Assembly: GCA_032158295.1 (NCBI GenBank)
Contig: CM063258.1
Location: 15,351,703 to 15,415,702 of the forward strand
DNA length: 64,000 nt
Source: Pycnopodia helianthoides
Lineage: Eukaryota; Echinodermata; Asteroidea; Forcipulatida; Asteriidae
Direction of reading: 5' to 3'
Program-made: the position numbers and the translations under genes
Part shown: in pieces, positions 11,299-28,700 of the stretch
Numbering within the stretch: position 1 is the stretch's first letter
How the letters are laid out: every line of letters begins with the position of its first letter
Notes under the pieces: model-generated
The model's database searches: none
Seen by the model: only the letters and a program-made list of their open reading frames with translations
Told to the model about the DNA's origin: nothing

Positions 11299-12003
11299 TA
11301 AAGGTATTATACAGGATTGGTAGAGCTGACAAAATATTCACAGACAGTGTTCATGTTTTGTGTGATCAACCATAAACATGAAATAATAAACCATGCACAA
11401 TTTTCAGCATTTAAACACAATGTCCTTGATTTTGGTTGTAACAACCGAAGTCAGCTGTTACGTTTAAAAAAAATGTTTTCAGATACAGTTTTCTCGAATA
11501 TGACTTCATTTTGGATGGAAATATTCCACAGAAAAAAATGGTTCTAGTATAAGCTTCATAATCAAAATTAATTTAAAATTGACCAGGTCAGTTTCCTACG
11601 TGGTTTATTACTTGAAATTTGTATTAAAAAGTTGCACCCTTAAAGTGATCCCTTGGCTGCCGCTTCCCAGGTTGTATTGTAAACTTGGATATGATCCCTG
11701 GCTACACGGCAGTTAAAGGTTGTATGGCTTTTGACTTGCACCCCCAAACAAACAAAGATATATACAAAAAAGGCAAACTGCCAACATAGGTTTAGATTTC
11801 TCATTTGGTAGAGCGCTGGCATGTGAATCCAGAGGTTGTTGGTTCAAATTTTGCTCTAGTCAATTTTTCTTTGTTCAACCCTGAAATTATGAAAGAAAAT
11901 ACCCAGTCAGTTTCCCTAGTGGTTTCTTACTTGACTCTTCATAATCAGTAAGCTTTGAACAATGATGTTATTTATCCTTACCAATCCTGTGTAATACCAT
12001 TAA
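11299..12003. mobile_element. TTAA-flanked MITE, copy 2, with nested SINE
   Basis: The left end is TTAA-AGGTATTATACAGGATTGGTA and the right end is TACCAATCCTGTGTAATACCA-TTAA, an inverted repeat of about 21 bases with few mismatches. The span is longer than its relatives because a family-2 SINE sits inside at about 11648-11880. The termini match those at 3974-4398, 19911-20316 and 26289-26686. It has no transposase-like frame. Confidence 0.65.
11648..11880 (+). repeat. tRNA-derived SINE (family 2, copy a)
   Basis: The order is body then head. GGCTGCCGCTTCCCAGGTTG and GATATATACAAAAAAGGCAA are followed by a tRNA-like segment TCATTTGGTAGAGCGCTGGC ... GTTGGTTCAAATT (degenerate A and B boxes) and CTAGTCAATTTTTCTTTGTT. 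The same order occurs at 35808-36080, and the tail part alone at 40265-40370. Confidence 0.6.
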
Positions 12004-13406
12004 GAAGTACATTATGGCAGCTGATGCACTGAATTCAAAATGTGTAACACACTCTGTACCGCAAGTATATAATGGTACAATGAATATCCCAATCCTCATT
12101 TAACAGTTTTTTTTTTTTTAAGATGACTTTAAGGGATCATTCTTAGAAAGCTGCTTAACACTCAACTGTGTTCAGCATCATATTCAGGTTACCATCTATA
12201 CATAATATGTACGTGTATTGTTTGTGATTGGTTCCCTGATTCGCACGTATAAATGCTTTGTAACTTAAGCATGTTAGCTTGAAAATCTGCTTAATAACGA
12301 CATTTTGCCTCAGCAGGCAAAATGCTATGTGATGTATATTGCTTGTGACTGGTACCGTGCTGAGTAACTAAATTTGTTGAGCAGAATTTGTCCTGCAAAG
12401 CTGCTTTATGATAGTGAGCTAAGTCAATGAGTCGTTACTTGGAATTCTCCTGACTGTACATGTATATATTGTTGGACCGTTGATACACAAGTTTGTTGAG
12501 CTTGTTTTTAGCCATTGTATTAGCAAACCGTGGTGTCAGTGCCGAAGCGTTGTATCTCAATTATGTAATGATCTCGTACTTTGCACAAGGGGACCGGCTC
12601 TTCGCATGTTGTGTCTCACTGCCACGGGGTTTGGGTTTACCCAGAACTCTTTGGTGACCTCATGGAGCAGCTTTTGAAAAAGTGGATAGCTCCATGGTGA
12701 GACGCGATGTTTGTGCAGTTTGCAACATGCATTATCCTGTTATTTTTTTGAGATACGTTTTTGCACTTCCACACTACATTGTTCCTTAATGACACCAACA
12801 AAATTGTTATATATGTAAATATGGAAGTTCATTATCGGTTAATTGTTTTCTTGTGGACATGAAGGATTTGCCGGTTTGTATCTCTAGTAAGTGAGGTCTA
12901 TTGATTGTTACATTCAAGGAAATTCCCTCATAAAATCTAAAATGATTTCTAACCCATCGGCTATTTTGGCTGGGATCTTTCCCATGACCATGAAGTATAT
13001 GATGACTCAGTGTACCAAACCGTTAGTCAATAATCTTGTGGATATATACAGTACTGATTCTAGCAAAATCAGGCAAAACTAGGGAAGGGTTTTTCATGGT
13101 TTGAGGGTCTCTCTTGCTTTAGACAGAGTGACCTCATTCAGTCAGGCACTGGTAGCACAGACAGGACAATGCTATGGTTGGGTCACTCAACTGGTTAACC
13201 ATTTAACCGTAACAAAACCCCGTTGAAATCCATTTCCGAAGCCGGCAGTAAAAACAACTACAACAACCTTCCGTTTCTTTAAAATGTAAGCCAGGGAAAA
13301 AGATTGCCATCTTTTTTATTGGTGGAACTGTCTTATCTTAATCCCCTACAATTTGTAATACATTTTGCTTTAAGTATTGGTTGAAGCTTTGCGTGGTGTG
13401 GAAAAA

Positions 13407-13639
13407 TAGGAAGGAACTATAAATAAATAAAAGGTAAACTTGCGGGGACAACCATGTTGTAAATCTCTTTTGTGAGAGATGTTTTGAACAGTATACTCTT
13501 TTCCTGAAGACAAGCAGAGTATACTGTTCGAAACATCGAGACCACACCAGCTCTTCTCAGAGCCAACACTCTCACAAAAGAGATTTACACATGGTTGTAC
13601 CTGCAAGTTTACTATTTATTTATTTATAGTTCCTTCCTA
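13407..13639. mobile_element. palindromic MITE with long arms
   Basis: The left arm starts TAGGAAGGAACTATAAATAA and the right arm is its reverse complement ending TTATAGTTCCTTCCTA. Complementarity continues through GGTAAACTTGC, CAACCATG and AAATCTCTTTTGTGAGAG. The centre has its own inverted pair (GAACAGTATACTC and GAGTATACTGTTC) around CCTGAAGACAAGC. The centre resembles that of 32032-32320. It is noncoding. Confidence 0.75.
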
Positions 13640-14360
13640 CATTTTGCTTGGTATTCTGCCACACCTGTGGCTTGTGGTCTTTTGACTGTCAAGACTAAGG
13701 ATACATTTAAAAAAAAATTCTGATCCATCCTGGAAAGTGTGATGACATCTGCTCCTTTTACATGTGGGCTGATTGGATTCTGAAGAAATGCGGTTAAACG
13801 GTTAACTGGAAATCACAAGTTCTGTTTAAAGGAACATAAAATAAACGTGAATGCACAACCCTGAACATTGCTGACCTCTTGTGCTGTGCTTAAGTCCTGA
13901 CCGATACATACAGGAAAACAACAACTTTAAAGTGACATTCTGCAAGTTTTTTTGACAGGCTTTCCAGGACATGCTCTGCTGGTCATATTATATTATATCA
14001 AATTAGCAATGTATATGTTAGCTGTTATGTACAATACACCGAGAGTTAAATCAACTGATGTTCAAAACTATGTATTAACCAACACAAATACCTAATACTT
14101 AACTACGTACAGTTACAAGGGTCTAGTATCAATTAACTTATTAAGATATAAAACAAGTAATTTTTTGAAAACTTATGAACATACCACCAGAAAAAAAACT
14201 TCTCAGGTTCAAGAACATAGTAAGTACATGTTCGATTTAAAGATGGCTTTTTAAATTTGGGTAAAAACGCAAGCAAAATTAGGTCTGTAAATAAAATTGA
14301 ATATGGGAGTAGAAGGGAAAATGCTGCAGGGGGAATGGGTAGGCCATGAGGGATGTCCCA

Positions 14361-14517
14361 GGCCCGGTTTCCTAAATATGTTAAGCAGAAAATGTGTCGT
14401 AACAAATTAATTGGCTGAGCAAAATCTATGGTGGACCTTTCATGAGTAATGGTATGTAAGATGATATCCCATTTCTGCTAAACATTATGCTCAGTAGATT
14501 TATGAAATTGGACCGTG
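14361..14517. mobile_element. family-A hairpin MITE, diverged
   Basis: It begins GGCCCGGTTTCCTAAATATG and ends TTTATGAAATTGGACCGTGC. Internal GTTAAGCAGAAAATG and TTTCTGCTAAACATTATGC segments pair. It is more diverged than the copies at 7181 and 17437. Confidence 0.5.
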
Positions 14518-15109
14518 CTTGCAATGGCTGTTAAAGTGCTTTTTGATTTCTGTTGAAATGCCACCCTTTTCTACTGACTGAACTATTAAAATGGGTTAGA
14601 ACCAGTGGTAGGAAAGGTACATTTGGCAAAGACAAACTGAAATTGAAGCACCATGATTTTTGTTTTTTTGTGATAGTCCAAAAGCAAATGCTGTTTGTTT
14701 TATATTAACCATATGCTGCCTGTTCTTAGTAATATAGATGATGTAAATAGATATTTTGCACAAGTGGGGAGTGACAGTTTTGCATTGATTGGGAAAAGAA
14801 AGATATTGTTTTGTAGCACAGAGGGCTAGATTGGATGTAGGCACATGTTGAGAGTGGATCTGCTCTGTGGATCATGAGTGACCTGTTTGATTGTTCAGAG
14901 CTTAATGTCACAATGCTGCTTACTGTTAATGAAAAACCACTTGTCTGTGCTGAATTTGTGGTCAAGTGTATGTGGACTTTAGGTTGATAACACACCTTTG
15001 TGTGTTATCCACAAAAGCGACCATGAGAGCAAGATGATGTGGTAAGCAGCGTCATGAAATTAGCTTGATGGTTTGAAGGGTTTTCATTTTTCAAAAGATC
15101 ACTGGGAGT

Positions 15110-15850
15110 ATTATGTGTGGATGTGTTGTGTGGATAGTCAACACACTCTGCTATCTATTCCCAAGCTGCTATTGCAGCCTTCTAGAGGGCCTCGTTTTGC
15201 ACAGAGCAGATTGAATTGGAAAATTGGGAATTGCAGACTTTGTATTCATGTAGTTGAAGTTGATGTAAGTGTGTCTCTTTTGTTGAAGTATCAGCTCCAT
15301 TGAACTAGTGAATATCTTTGTGGATACACTATCAACTAATGTATCAATGAGTGGATGTCTAATGACTTAAAATTTGTGTACCTGACTCTTCTTGGATAAT
15401 CCATATAAAACATTATTGGGTTCATGAATCCACATAAAACAAATTTCTATCAGTGGATATGTGTTTGACTAACATGTTATTAGTGGATATCCACTCTATG
15501 AATATGTTTATGGTTTTCTTATTGATAAATTATTCACAGGTTTCATATCTTTACTGAGTATGTGTATCTAGATCAAACAATGAATCAACTAATGAATATA
15601 CTAGTGGATATCTGAGAAAGCTTGTTTTTAGCTGACATCATAAGACTGGATGTATTCCATACTTCAACAAATATTCAGTCAACTGACCAATTTGTGGATA
15701 TCTGAGGAGTAATTTGTAAGTAGCTGACCTCAAAATATGGGTATTTATAAGTGAAACCATATGTGCTATCTGTCTGTGATACCTTATTAACTCATGAAGA
15801 TTTAGTGGAACGTTATTCTTTTTGTGGATGATGGATAAAGTGTCCACAAG
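15110..15850. repeat. diverged tandem array of GTGGATATC-containing units
   Basis: The motif GTGGATATCTGAG or close variants recurs at about 15129, 15317, 15451, 15475, 15604, 15694 and 15826. The clearest pair starts at 15604 and 15694, where a unit of about 90 bases (GTGGATATCTGAG, then TAGCTGAC about 22 bases on) is duplicated with divergence. No coding frame spans the region. It reads as an old, decayed satellite or a repetitive regulatory region. Confidence 0.45.
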
Positions 15851-17436
15851 TGTTAATCTTGAACAACTGAGTAAATCCAGAACAAACTAAGCTTTGTATT
15901 CTTAACAATTACAAAACACAATCATGTTCTACTTCAATGGTTTTCACTTTTGAATTTTGTTTGTTTGTGTAACACTACTTTCAACTGGCTTAACTCAAAA
16001 TTCCTTGAATTAATGATTTTTAAAATGACCTACTATTCAGATTCTAGAAGAGACGTTTCTACGCAATGAAATTGGTATTCAATATTAAACATAATGAATT
16101 TAGAGCACTAACAAAAAAAGGTTAGACAATTTAACAAAATCTTCCATGATAGTTCAGGAATAGACTGTGCAAGTCTCACCCGTATCAAAAACAAGAAAAC
16201 AACTTGAACGAAGACTATATTTTTCTATGAAATCAAATCTTAAAATCTAAATACAAATTTTTGAAGTTTTGAAAATAAAATTGAAACTTGGAATAGGATG
16301 CTTATGTTTTAGAAACCCCATTTACAAATCACGCCTGAATTTGTGCGACAGTTACATAGGTTTAAAAATGATGATATGAACCGCCAGTTGGGCAAAATTA
16401 TGAATTGTTAACAATTAACCGGAAACGGAGGTCAAGTCTTATTCTCTGGTTTTCGTAGGTGATTTGTTAAATTTAGTTTGCTGTCAGATTCATGTATTTC
16501 ATGGCTAGATTTTACTTTCCCAACAATATGATATATTTTGTTGAGCAACTGCGTAACTAAAGTATTTGAAGAAACAGAATTGCACTTACTCAATATTGTT
16601 CGGGCCAACTTGGTCCAGAAAGTTTGAATACACGCGAGACTTGCGCAGTTTGTTATGTCCAATATTGTCCCCTCAAAGTCACCTTTGTAATGAAACCAGT
16701 GTTAAAAGTTCCATTTGCATAAACATTTTACTTTTCACAAGAACCAACTTTCATTAAAATGCTAAGCACGCAAATGGACTTCGCAAAGGAAATCATTTTT
16801 TTTGAAAAAACAAATTACCATAAAGAAGACCATGGAATGTATGTGACCATTTCGAAGGCTTTGTCCAAGCTGACACTTCGGCAGTGTCTATGGCCGGATG
16901 GCTGAAAAGTCACATTCTTATTGTCGTTTCAGCCAATTGAATTCTCTTGAAAATTTGCCTGAGTTCTGAGAAACAATTTCCCAAGATGCTGCCCTTTAAA
17001 ATCAGTGATTTTACTGTCAGTAAAGCATGTATTCATAACCAATCAAGAATATGTTCACTCTTAGTTTCCTTTTTATGGTCATTCATTTGTTTAATTTGTT
17101 GTTTTTGTCATAAAAATAATTGTTCTTTTTCTTGTGGTATTAGGTACAACGTTGTTTTGACTTTTGTATTGTATTGTTTTATTTGAAGATTTTTAAATTT
17201 TTTATTTCAACTTGACAGTTTCCCTCCGACAAGATTTGGCTTTTTATTCAGGTGCAGTTTACTCATCGTTTCTTTTGATACATTCATTCAATGGAAGAAA
17301 CTTTTTGTGAAGCCGACAATGAAAAACTAGACATTCATCAGGATCAGATGGTTAGCAATTAACACTTGCTAAGCAGGATTGGTTGGATGCTACCTTCATT
17401 GCATACAAATGAACACTTTAGCTGTGTACTTGTTAA

Positions 17437-17617
17437 CTGGGCCCAATTTCATAAAGCCTTTAAAGCAGAAAATTCAACTGAGCAAGTTTCTTTGCTAAGC
17501 AAGAAATTATTGGGGTACCAGTCGCAGCAATGTTAGCTGTGACCTATTGCTGCTAAGCTAGATTTTTCTGTGCATAACAAGTTTTTGTGCTTACAGGCTG
17601 TTTGAAATTGGACCCTG
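17437..17617. mobile_element. family-A hairpin MITE
   Basis: Ends CTGGGCCCAATTTCATAAAG and GTTTGAAATTGGACCCTG are inverted. The interior shares AAGTTTCTTTGCTAAGCAAG, CAGTCGCAGCAATGTTAGC and GTGCTTACAGGC with 7181-7363. It lies next to the family-B element at 17671-17834. Confidence 0.65.
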
Positions 17618-17670
17618 TTTTTGTTGGATAAGGAAATGGAATTGTTAGCGATTTTATTGGTGGCTAACAA

Positions 17671-17834
17671 CTGGCCCAATGTTGAACAACTCTGCTTACT
17701 ACAAGTGAAAAATTGCAGTAGCATTCTTCACTTATACAGCTAGCACAGAAATTTGGAACTTACCCTGTAAGCGGAAAACATTGATAGTAATGGCAGTATT
17801 TCTTGGTAAGCAGAGCCATGAAAATGGGCACTGG
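17671..17834. mobile_element. family-B hairpin MITE, shortened copy
   Basis: It starts CTGGCCCAATGTTGAACAAC-TCTGCTTAC and ends GTAAGCAGAGCCATGAAAAT-GGGCACTGG. The interior TACAGCTAGCACAGAAATT matches 7461-7726. Confidence 0.6.
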
Positions 17835-18663
17835 TTGAGGTTAGACTAATTGAAGCCACTGGGCGGCCATGTTGTTACTTGTTGGTGTCTTCTTCATGGG
17901 GTTAGAACCCATAATAGAACTGGGCTGGCCCACCATGGGCACCAATCCCTGAGTGAATTACATACAAATGTCCACTTACAAAATGGTGGCAGTGTGAACT
18001 GACGTGTGTTACACTATGGGTAAGCACCATTTTCTCAATGGCCATAAATGCTTCTTGTTGAGTCGTGTCACATGGTTTTGTACGCCCTCTAGTATGATAT
18101 AACCTTATGGTCTTCACTCGGGAGTGCATTTTTGATATCATGAACGAGAACAATCTACGCTAGATGAAGCCTATACGTAAACAGTATTAGGTAAAATAGG
18201 AAAAGGGTTCAGTCAAGTTAGAGGGCAACCCCCACAAATAAGAGACTGTTACCCTATCTCGACGTTGGCAAATTATGTAATGGAAAGGTTTTGGACTGGT
18301 TACTTGTATTCGTTTTTTGCGTATATATATATTGTATGTGGTTTTCGTCATGTCTGCAGATGTTGCTGCATATCACTATTGAACATGTTTTCAGGGAATT
18401 TAGCTGTAGGTGCAAACAAAAGAGCAAAGCGTGTTCAACTGATATGTTATTGTCATGTCTTTATAACAAATTTTAAAAAAGCACTGAGTTTATTTGTAGA
18501 TTAACTTTTGTATGAAAATGTGATTATTAGTAAAACATAAACAGATTTAACTATTAAAAAAATGACAAAAAAGGAAGATGTCAAAACTTTTAGTGTGTTT
18601 TTGAACTTAATGCTGTACACAATGGATGGATGTCATACATTATACAATTGTTGAACACTGTGA

Positions 18664-18772
18664 TTGGGGTCCATTGTGTTTTGTACACCCTTGAGGGCAG
18701 ATAGTAGCCTAGGCGAAGTGAAGCCGAGGGTGCCATTTATCCCCAAGGATTTACAAAACCCATGGACCCCAC
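18664..18772. mobile_element. small inverted-repeat element
   Basis: The left end TTGGGGTCCATTGTGTTTTG is inverted relative to the right end TTTACAAAACCCATGGACCC-CAC. The interior contains CCTAGGCGAAGTGAAGCCGAGG. A single copy is seen in the window. Confidence 0.45.
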
Positions 18773-19910
18773 CATTACGCAGCATGCGACGGTTGTTTTG
18801 TTATACCATGGTAATAGATTGCAGGAGGGGAACCAAGCATTGTAAAAGGACTTCAATTGTATTTCTTGATTAATTTGTTGTTGAACATTGCATTTTGTTG
18901 TTTTGTAGAAAAATTTCAAAACTTTAAACATGACGAACGTCAATCAGTTTACTTGGTACAAGCATATTACAACCTCATACCCGGGCTATTTATATGTTGT
19001 ACCAGGCTGTAAAAATTACCAATGGTGGGCACGATCAAGGTAATGTACGCAATGGGGTACATTACACATGAATGCCATGTACATGCGTCTTTGTAGCACA
19101 TCACATGATTGGTTCTCGACCAATAAAATTCCCTATCTATAACCCTGGTATAACAAACACTTGTGTTTGTTAACGTCATCTCATCTGCTGCATGTATGTG
19201 ATTCATTATCTAATCAAATTTTAAGAGAAACTCTCAGACAAGGGCTCCTTTTGAAGTTAAAATCTTAAAATTTATTACTATTAAATTCTGGAAATTGTCA
19301 TTTAAAATCTAAGATATGAAAAGAAAGAAGTCCTTTTCACAACTTTAAAAACCACTTAATTAGTTTTGGTTTGCCCTTCACTTATTAAACTTTAAAACAC
19401 TGCTTAACGTTTCAACCACCCCCCCCAATCATGTCTAAGAAAATACACAAATGCCAAATGCATCGAGTTGGATTCGAACCCCGTCTTTCTGTGTTGGAGT
19501 GGGGATGTCTTTACAACTAGACCCAGAGCTTGCCAGATCATAACAAAGGATAATTTGACGTTGACATTACATCAACAGTTGAAGAGCAATTCACAACTGT
19601 TCAAAAATTACATTATTCTAAAAAAAAAAATGATTTGATCATATTATGTTCATCCAATTACAGTAAAAAACTATTAAAATTTGTTTAATACAACAACTGT
19701 ACATTTGAAACTTTTTTGTTTATGTAAACAACAAAAAAAGACATTTGAGTAGAATGAGAGTATAAACTTTATACAGTTTAAAAAAGACCAAAGTGTGAGG
19801 TCTAAAATAGCACTGTGGCGATGAGTTATTAAGTTGGTTTAAAAATTGAAAGCTGTAAATTTCTCTAAAGTTGTTTCTTGTTTCAAAAAATTCACACCAT
19901 TTTTTTTCAC

Positions 19911-20316
19911 TTAAAGGTAGGGTCTTAGATTGGTAAATACTCCAAAAATTAATGACCATAAAAACTTACTGAGCGAGAAGCACTGCAGCTGTTGATAGTA
20001 TACACTATTTTTTGAGAAAGGATTCCCTTCTAAGTAATACGATTTGGATAATTGTTCACCCCAAAACATTTGTATCTAAGAATGAATCGTTTCGTGTCCG
20101 TTTGCGAATGCTGCGGCTGGTACCCACTGTCACCTCTCTGTAGATAGATTTGACTTTCGTGTGAGAATACTGTGGCAGTGTTTTTACTGTTTTCTCAGCA
20201 AGTTGACACTGTATTCAGCTGAAACTTTCACTTGTGACTTATATTGTATCTTTCTTTGTAGTAACTTATAAATCAGCATCACAATGGAGAAAACCAATTT
20301 ATGACCCGATCTTTAA
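19911..20316 (-). mobile_element. TTAA-flanked MITE, copy 3
   Basis: TTAA-AGGTAGGGTCTTAGATTGGT at the left and ACCAATTTATGACCCGATCT-TTAA at the right form inverted ends next to TTAA. Read on the minus strand, the interior aligns with 3974-4398 almost throughout: AAGATACAATATAAGTCAC, CAGCTGAATACAGTGTC, CTTGCTGAGAAAACAG and ACAAATGTTTTGGGG are recognisable. It lies just 3' of the CDC7 stop codon, so it may form part of the CDC7 3' UTR. Confidence 0.7.
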
Positions 20317-20358
20317 CTCGTTTGTTTCTACTATTCTTCCAACAATGTTTGTATTTAT

Positions 20359-25137
<4,779 letters not shown>

Positions 25138-25590
25138 TCTCCAAGGACTTGTCAAGTTAGTTGGTACAGAGTATCCTGCCTGAAATTCTTAAAAATTTAA
25201 GAAAACTAAATAAAAATACCAAGTCTTTGATGAGTTTGAGTTTCGAAGTATTTCATAATCTTATTTATTACTTATTTTCTTTTTGCTTTTAAGTTTTATG
25301 TAACAACGTCATAAAGCCCAAATATATATTTAAAATAAATACAAAATACCTAAAACAATGTCATATTATATTTATAATGCCCAACATGCCTAAAATTAAA
25401 AAGGCTTATCAACAAAGCCAAGGCTAATTAGTAATAAATACAAAAAAGTCAAAAGAAGGTTTGTAAAATTAAAAGTTAAAAAACATCATACAAATGTAAA
25501 CGTTTTCTAAACCATTATTGCAACAAAAGCAAAAAGCAAGTTTTAAGAATTTTCACCTTCAAATCTATGAGAACTTGTTACTAATTTTAC

Positions 25591-25789
25591 CTGTTTTCGT
25601 CGATTCCAACGATTTGTTGCTACGTTCCCCAGCTACGCGATTAAATCCTCAATAAATCCTACACAAATTTCGCGCGAAATCGTTGGCTGGTAACACCTTA
25701 CTTCCTATCATTGCACGAACCAACTATAAATTCCCAAATACCGGGTACCGGCGAGTTAAAACTCGCTATTTTGACCTTTGACATTCAAC
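25591..25789. promoter_or_regulatory. CDC7/WDR46 bidirectional promoter with CDC7 noncoding first exon
   Basis: The WDR46 start (25790, +) and the probable CDC7 first exon (from 25591 upward, -; donor CGAAAACAG|GTAAAA) face each other in under 200 bp. The interval contains a perfect palindrome ATTTCGCGCGAAAT at 25667-25680, which matches the E2F consensus on both strands. A second small inverted pair, GCGAGTT and AACTCGC, is at 25751-25766. I see no TATA box in a clear position. The CDC7 transcription start is likely near the palindrome (inference). Confidence 0.65.
25668..25679. promoter_or_regulatory. palindromic E2F/DP-type site
   Basis: TTTCGCGCGAAA is an exact match to the symmetric E2F recognition sequence. 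It is placed at the 5' end of CDC7, an S-phase gene known as an E2F target in vertebrates. Function here is inferred from sequence and position. Confidence 0.6.
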
Positions 25790-28700
25790 ATGGCGACTTC
25801 CATGGAGGAACGTGCTTCGGGAAAATCTTCCAAAAATGTATGGTTATAAATTTATGTAGTCAGCATTTTATGCGACGTTTTACTAATATGGTGTTGTTCA
25901 TTCACAATCCGAAGTTGTATTTTGTCAGAGGTGTTGATATTTGACATTGGTACATTATTTAGAATGCCGTCGTGTGTGTGTCGTCGGGTCGGTTTTTTTT
26001 GGCGTGTTTCTGTGGACTCACATAGTTTGTGAACCCAATATGCGTGTAATTCCGACATAATCGAAGAATTTGGGGCCGAGTGATATTTTACCAATACTAC
26101 TACTACTACTACTACAGTACTATACTAGTTAGTACTCACTAGACTGTAGTAGAAATATTTTTTTTGTACTAAACTAATTTTAATAGATTATTTATGCCAA
26201 TGTTTTTTATTGTTTGCTAAGGTTGGGTTTTCTCTCTCAGTCTCTCTCTTTTTTATAGTAGTATTATTATTTTTTTTTAATGTTAAACTTAAAGGAACAT
26301 TGCAGAATTTGTTTTTGCTAACAAAACAGTTGCTGGCAGTGTAAGTAAGCACTTTATGTAATCCACAAACTATACATAAACTGACAAACCTGTAGGAAGT
26401 TTGAGATCGATCGCCATCTGGGTCACGAGAAAATAGTGAAAAATCGATTACACATTTGCATGAAATCATAGATTCAACACATGAATAAAACGCTCACTGA
26501 GGCAGCGATAAACTCCAATCAGAAAATTAGTTTATTCATTTCTTATCAAATATGGCACTTCAGACAGAAATATTTCAAGGGATGTTTTCTACTATCCTCA
26601 TCATTAACCGTGTAAGTTTTATGTAAATCTGTGATCAAAAGTATATTTTACAAGTTTTTTCTTACCAATTCTGTAATGTTCCTTAAAATTTAACTGATTT
26701 TTTTACTTAAAAATTTAAGAAATCTGAAAAACAGTGAAACCCGCCTCTATATATCAATATGGGGAGGAATGTCATGATCAACAACAATTCTGCATACATG
26801 GTGTGTAGGATTGGAACTGGACTAAAACAATATGTCTGCACTTCTCTATATAGAGAAAAATGCCTAAGAAGACGACAGCCAGATATTTTGACACAAATAC
26901 TGAAGAGAACACAACAACAGAGTCTGCAAAGCCCCAACAAGACAAAACACAACCTAAGAAACGTCCGAAGAAGAGAGCGAAATCAAAGAAAGGAGAAGAA
27001 GAAGAAGAGCCAAAATGGAAGAGAGATTTCTTGAACTCGAGAAAGAAAGCTGACCCATTTGAAGGGCCTGCCCCCATTCCTGAGCAGAGGATACAGAAGT
27101 ATAAACGAGGAAAGAAAAGCAAACCGGTCAGTTGTAACATCGTCATTTGTCTTGCAAAATTTGACTTCTTTAATTTGATTATTTTAACATTATTGATGTT
27201 TGGAATTTGGTGATGAGTAAACTGAGAATGGGTCTCAGGGATTAGATATTCTTGGTCCAATTTCATGGCTCTGCTTACCATAAGCAAAGAATTGGTGCTT
27301 TAATGAAGTAAGAAATTCCGCGCTTTACGTCAGCATATTTCACAGGTTAGCAAGGAATTGTTGCTTGCGTGTGTACTTCACCACACAACTACTAGGCATT
27401 CTTTGCTAACACAGCTACAATGTAGAGCAGAAATTTGCACTTGACCTGTTAGCCAAGAATGGGATTGCAGGGGCAGAATTAAGCGGTAAGCAGAGCCATA
27501 AAATGGGTCCAGGTATTCTTTTGAATTTCTCATTAATTAATGTATTATACAACACGTTTACAAAAACTTAGAAATGTATTGCAAAGGTTGCAACAGTTAA
27601 CCCTTACAGATTAGGCAGTTTGGTCCAAATTGAAATCGTCTCATTTCCTCTTCTCCTATGTCACTCATTGTTTGGACTTAGTTAAGATTGAATGCCTGAC
27701 CCCTGTAATAAGCAACAATTAATGAGCCTACCTGCCCAAGTCCTTTTGAATCCTTCATTTGGCAATTGGTTATAAAAGGATTTGGGACTGTAAGGAATCT
27801 CACCTGTTTCTCTGTAAAACATTTTTTTTTTTAATTTGAATTTGAATAAATAAACAGACGGGAAGAACAATGCCAGATACAAGAGTGAGAAAGAACATGA
27901 AGAGATATGAAGAGAGACAAGAGCAAGCTGCCAAACAAGCAGCAAGGACTGAGCTGCTACTGCCTGAAGAAAGCGGGTAAGTTATAAGGACAACGTGTGG
28001 TACCCAAACAGAGTATAAAAATTTGGGTGTTCTACTTCTTCTGTTTCAATTCGCTACTTGCACGGATGTGCCATGTGCGTGTAGAGCCTCGACTTCATGC
28101 TTCATTTGTATTGTATTTGTGTATCTGTTTGGATGAAAGTGTCATTACATTAACATGACAATACAGAGTTATATAATACTTCTATTCACTGCTGTTCCCA
28201 ATTCGAGGCTCTGCACCCAAATGGCTGACCGTGCAAAGAGCCAATACCCCTCAAAGGGATGTGCGCGCGGATGCTGGTGGCAATCACCTCTTCATGTCCC
28301 CGGTAACTGTATTGGTGCTCCTTGATATGTTCCAGTGGAAATGACAGTTTCTGCCATAGAGGTGCCCCTTACTGAGGAATAACTACCTTAACCATACAAA
28401 TGATCATTGTGTCAGGTCTGGATGTGACAAATATTGTTGCAAGACCATGCCAGTAACAACCGGACAAGCCCCTTCTCTTCTTATGGTAAATGTTCTGGGT
28501 TCTTTTATGTTTAGTGCCCAACACACAGGACCTACAGCTTGATGTCCCATCCAAATGACATGGCAGTTATGGTTAAAGTGTCTTGCTCAAGGACACAAGT
28601 GTCGCGTCCAGGACGTGAACCCACACTCTGGCAACATGAGAACCTGAGTCCAGTGGACTAGAACGCTCGGCCACGACACTCCATCGAAGAGTGTTTTGTT

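Larger units (their letters stand above)
4864..20358. other. gene-poor interval (3' flank of betaglycan gene and intergenic repeats)
   Basis: About 15.5 kb in which I recognise no coding exon. The first part must contain the betaglycan 3' UTR. An AATAAA at 6960-6965 is one possible polyadenylation signal among several AT-rich candidates, so I do not assign the transcript end. The remainder is AT-rich with many repeats, listed separately: a 20-bp minisatellite, hairpin MITEs with GGGCCCAATTTCAT-type ends, TTAA-flanked MITEs and a SINE. The open frames in this interval are short and lack splice context or recognisable domains. Confidence 0.6.

Noticed and set aside
19460..19540. Possible tRNA gene on the minus strand (GGGGTTCGAATCC)
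   Set aside because: A B-box-like segment is present, but I could not form acceptor and anticodon stems. It is probably a SINE relic, too weak to list.
25711..25944. 77-codon plus-strand frame overlapping the WDR46 start
   Set aside because: It is in a different frame from the WDR46 first exon and runs through its donor into the intron.
26778..27287. 169-codon minus-strand frame
   Set aside because: It is antisense to WDR46 exon 2; low-complexity lysine codons read in reverse leave it open.
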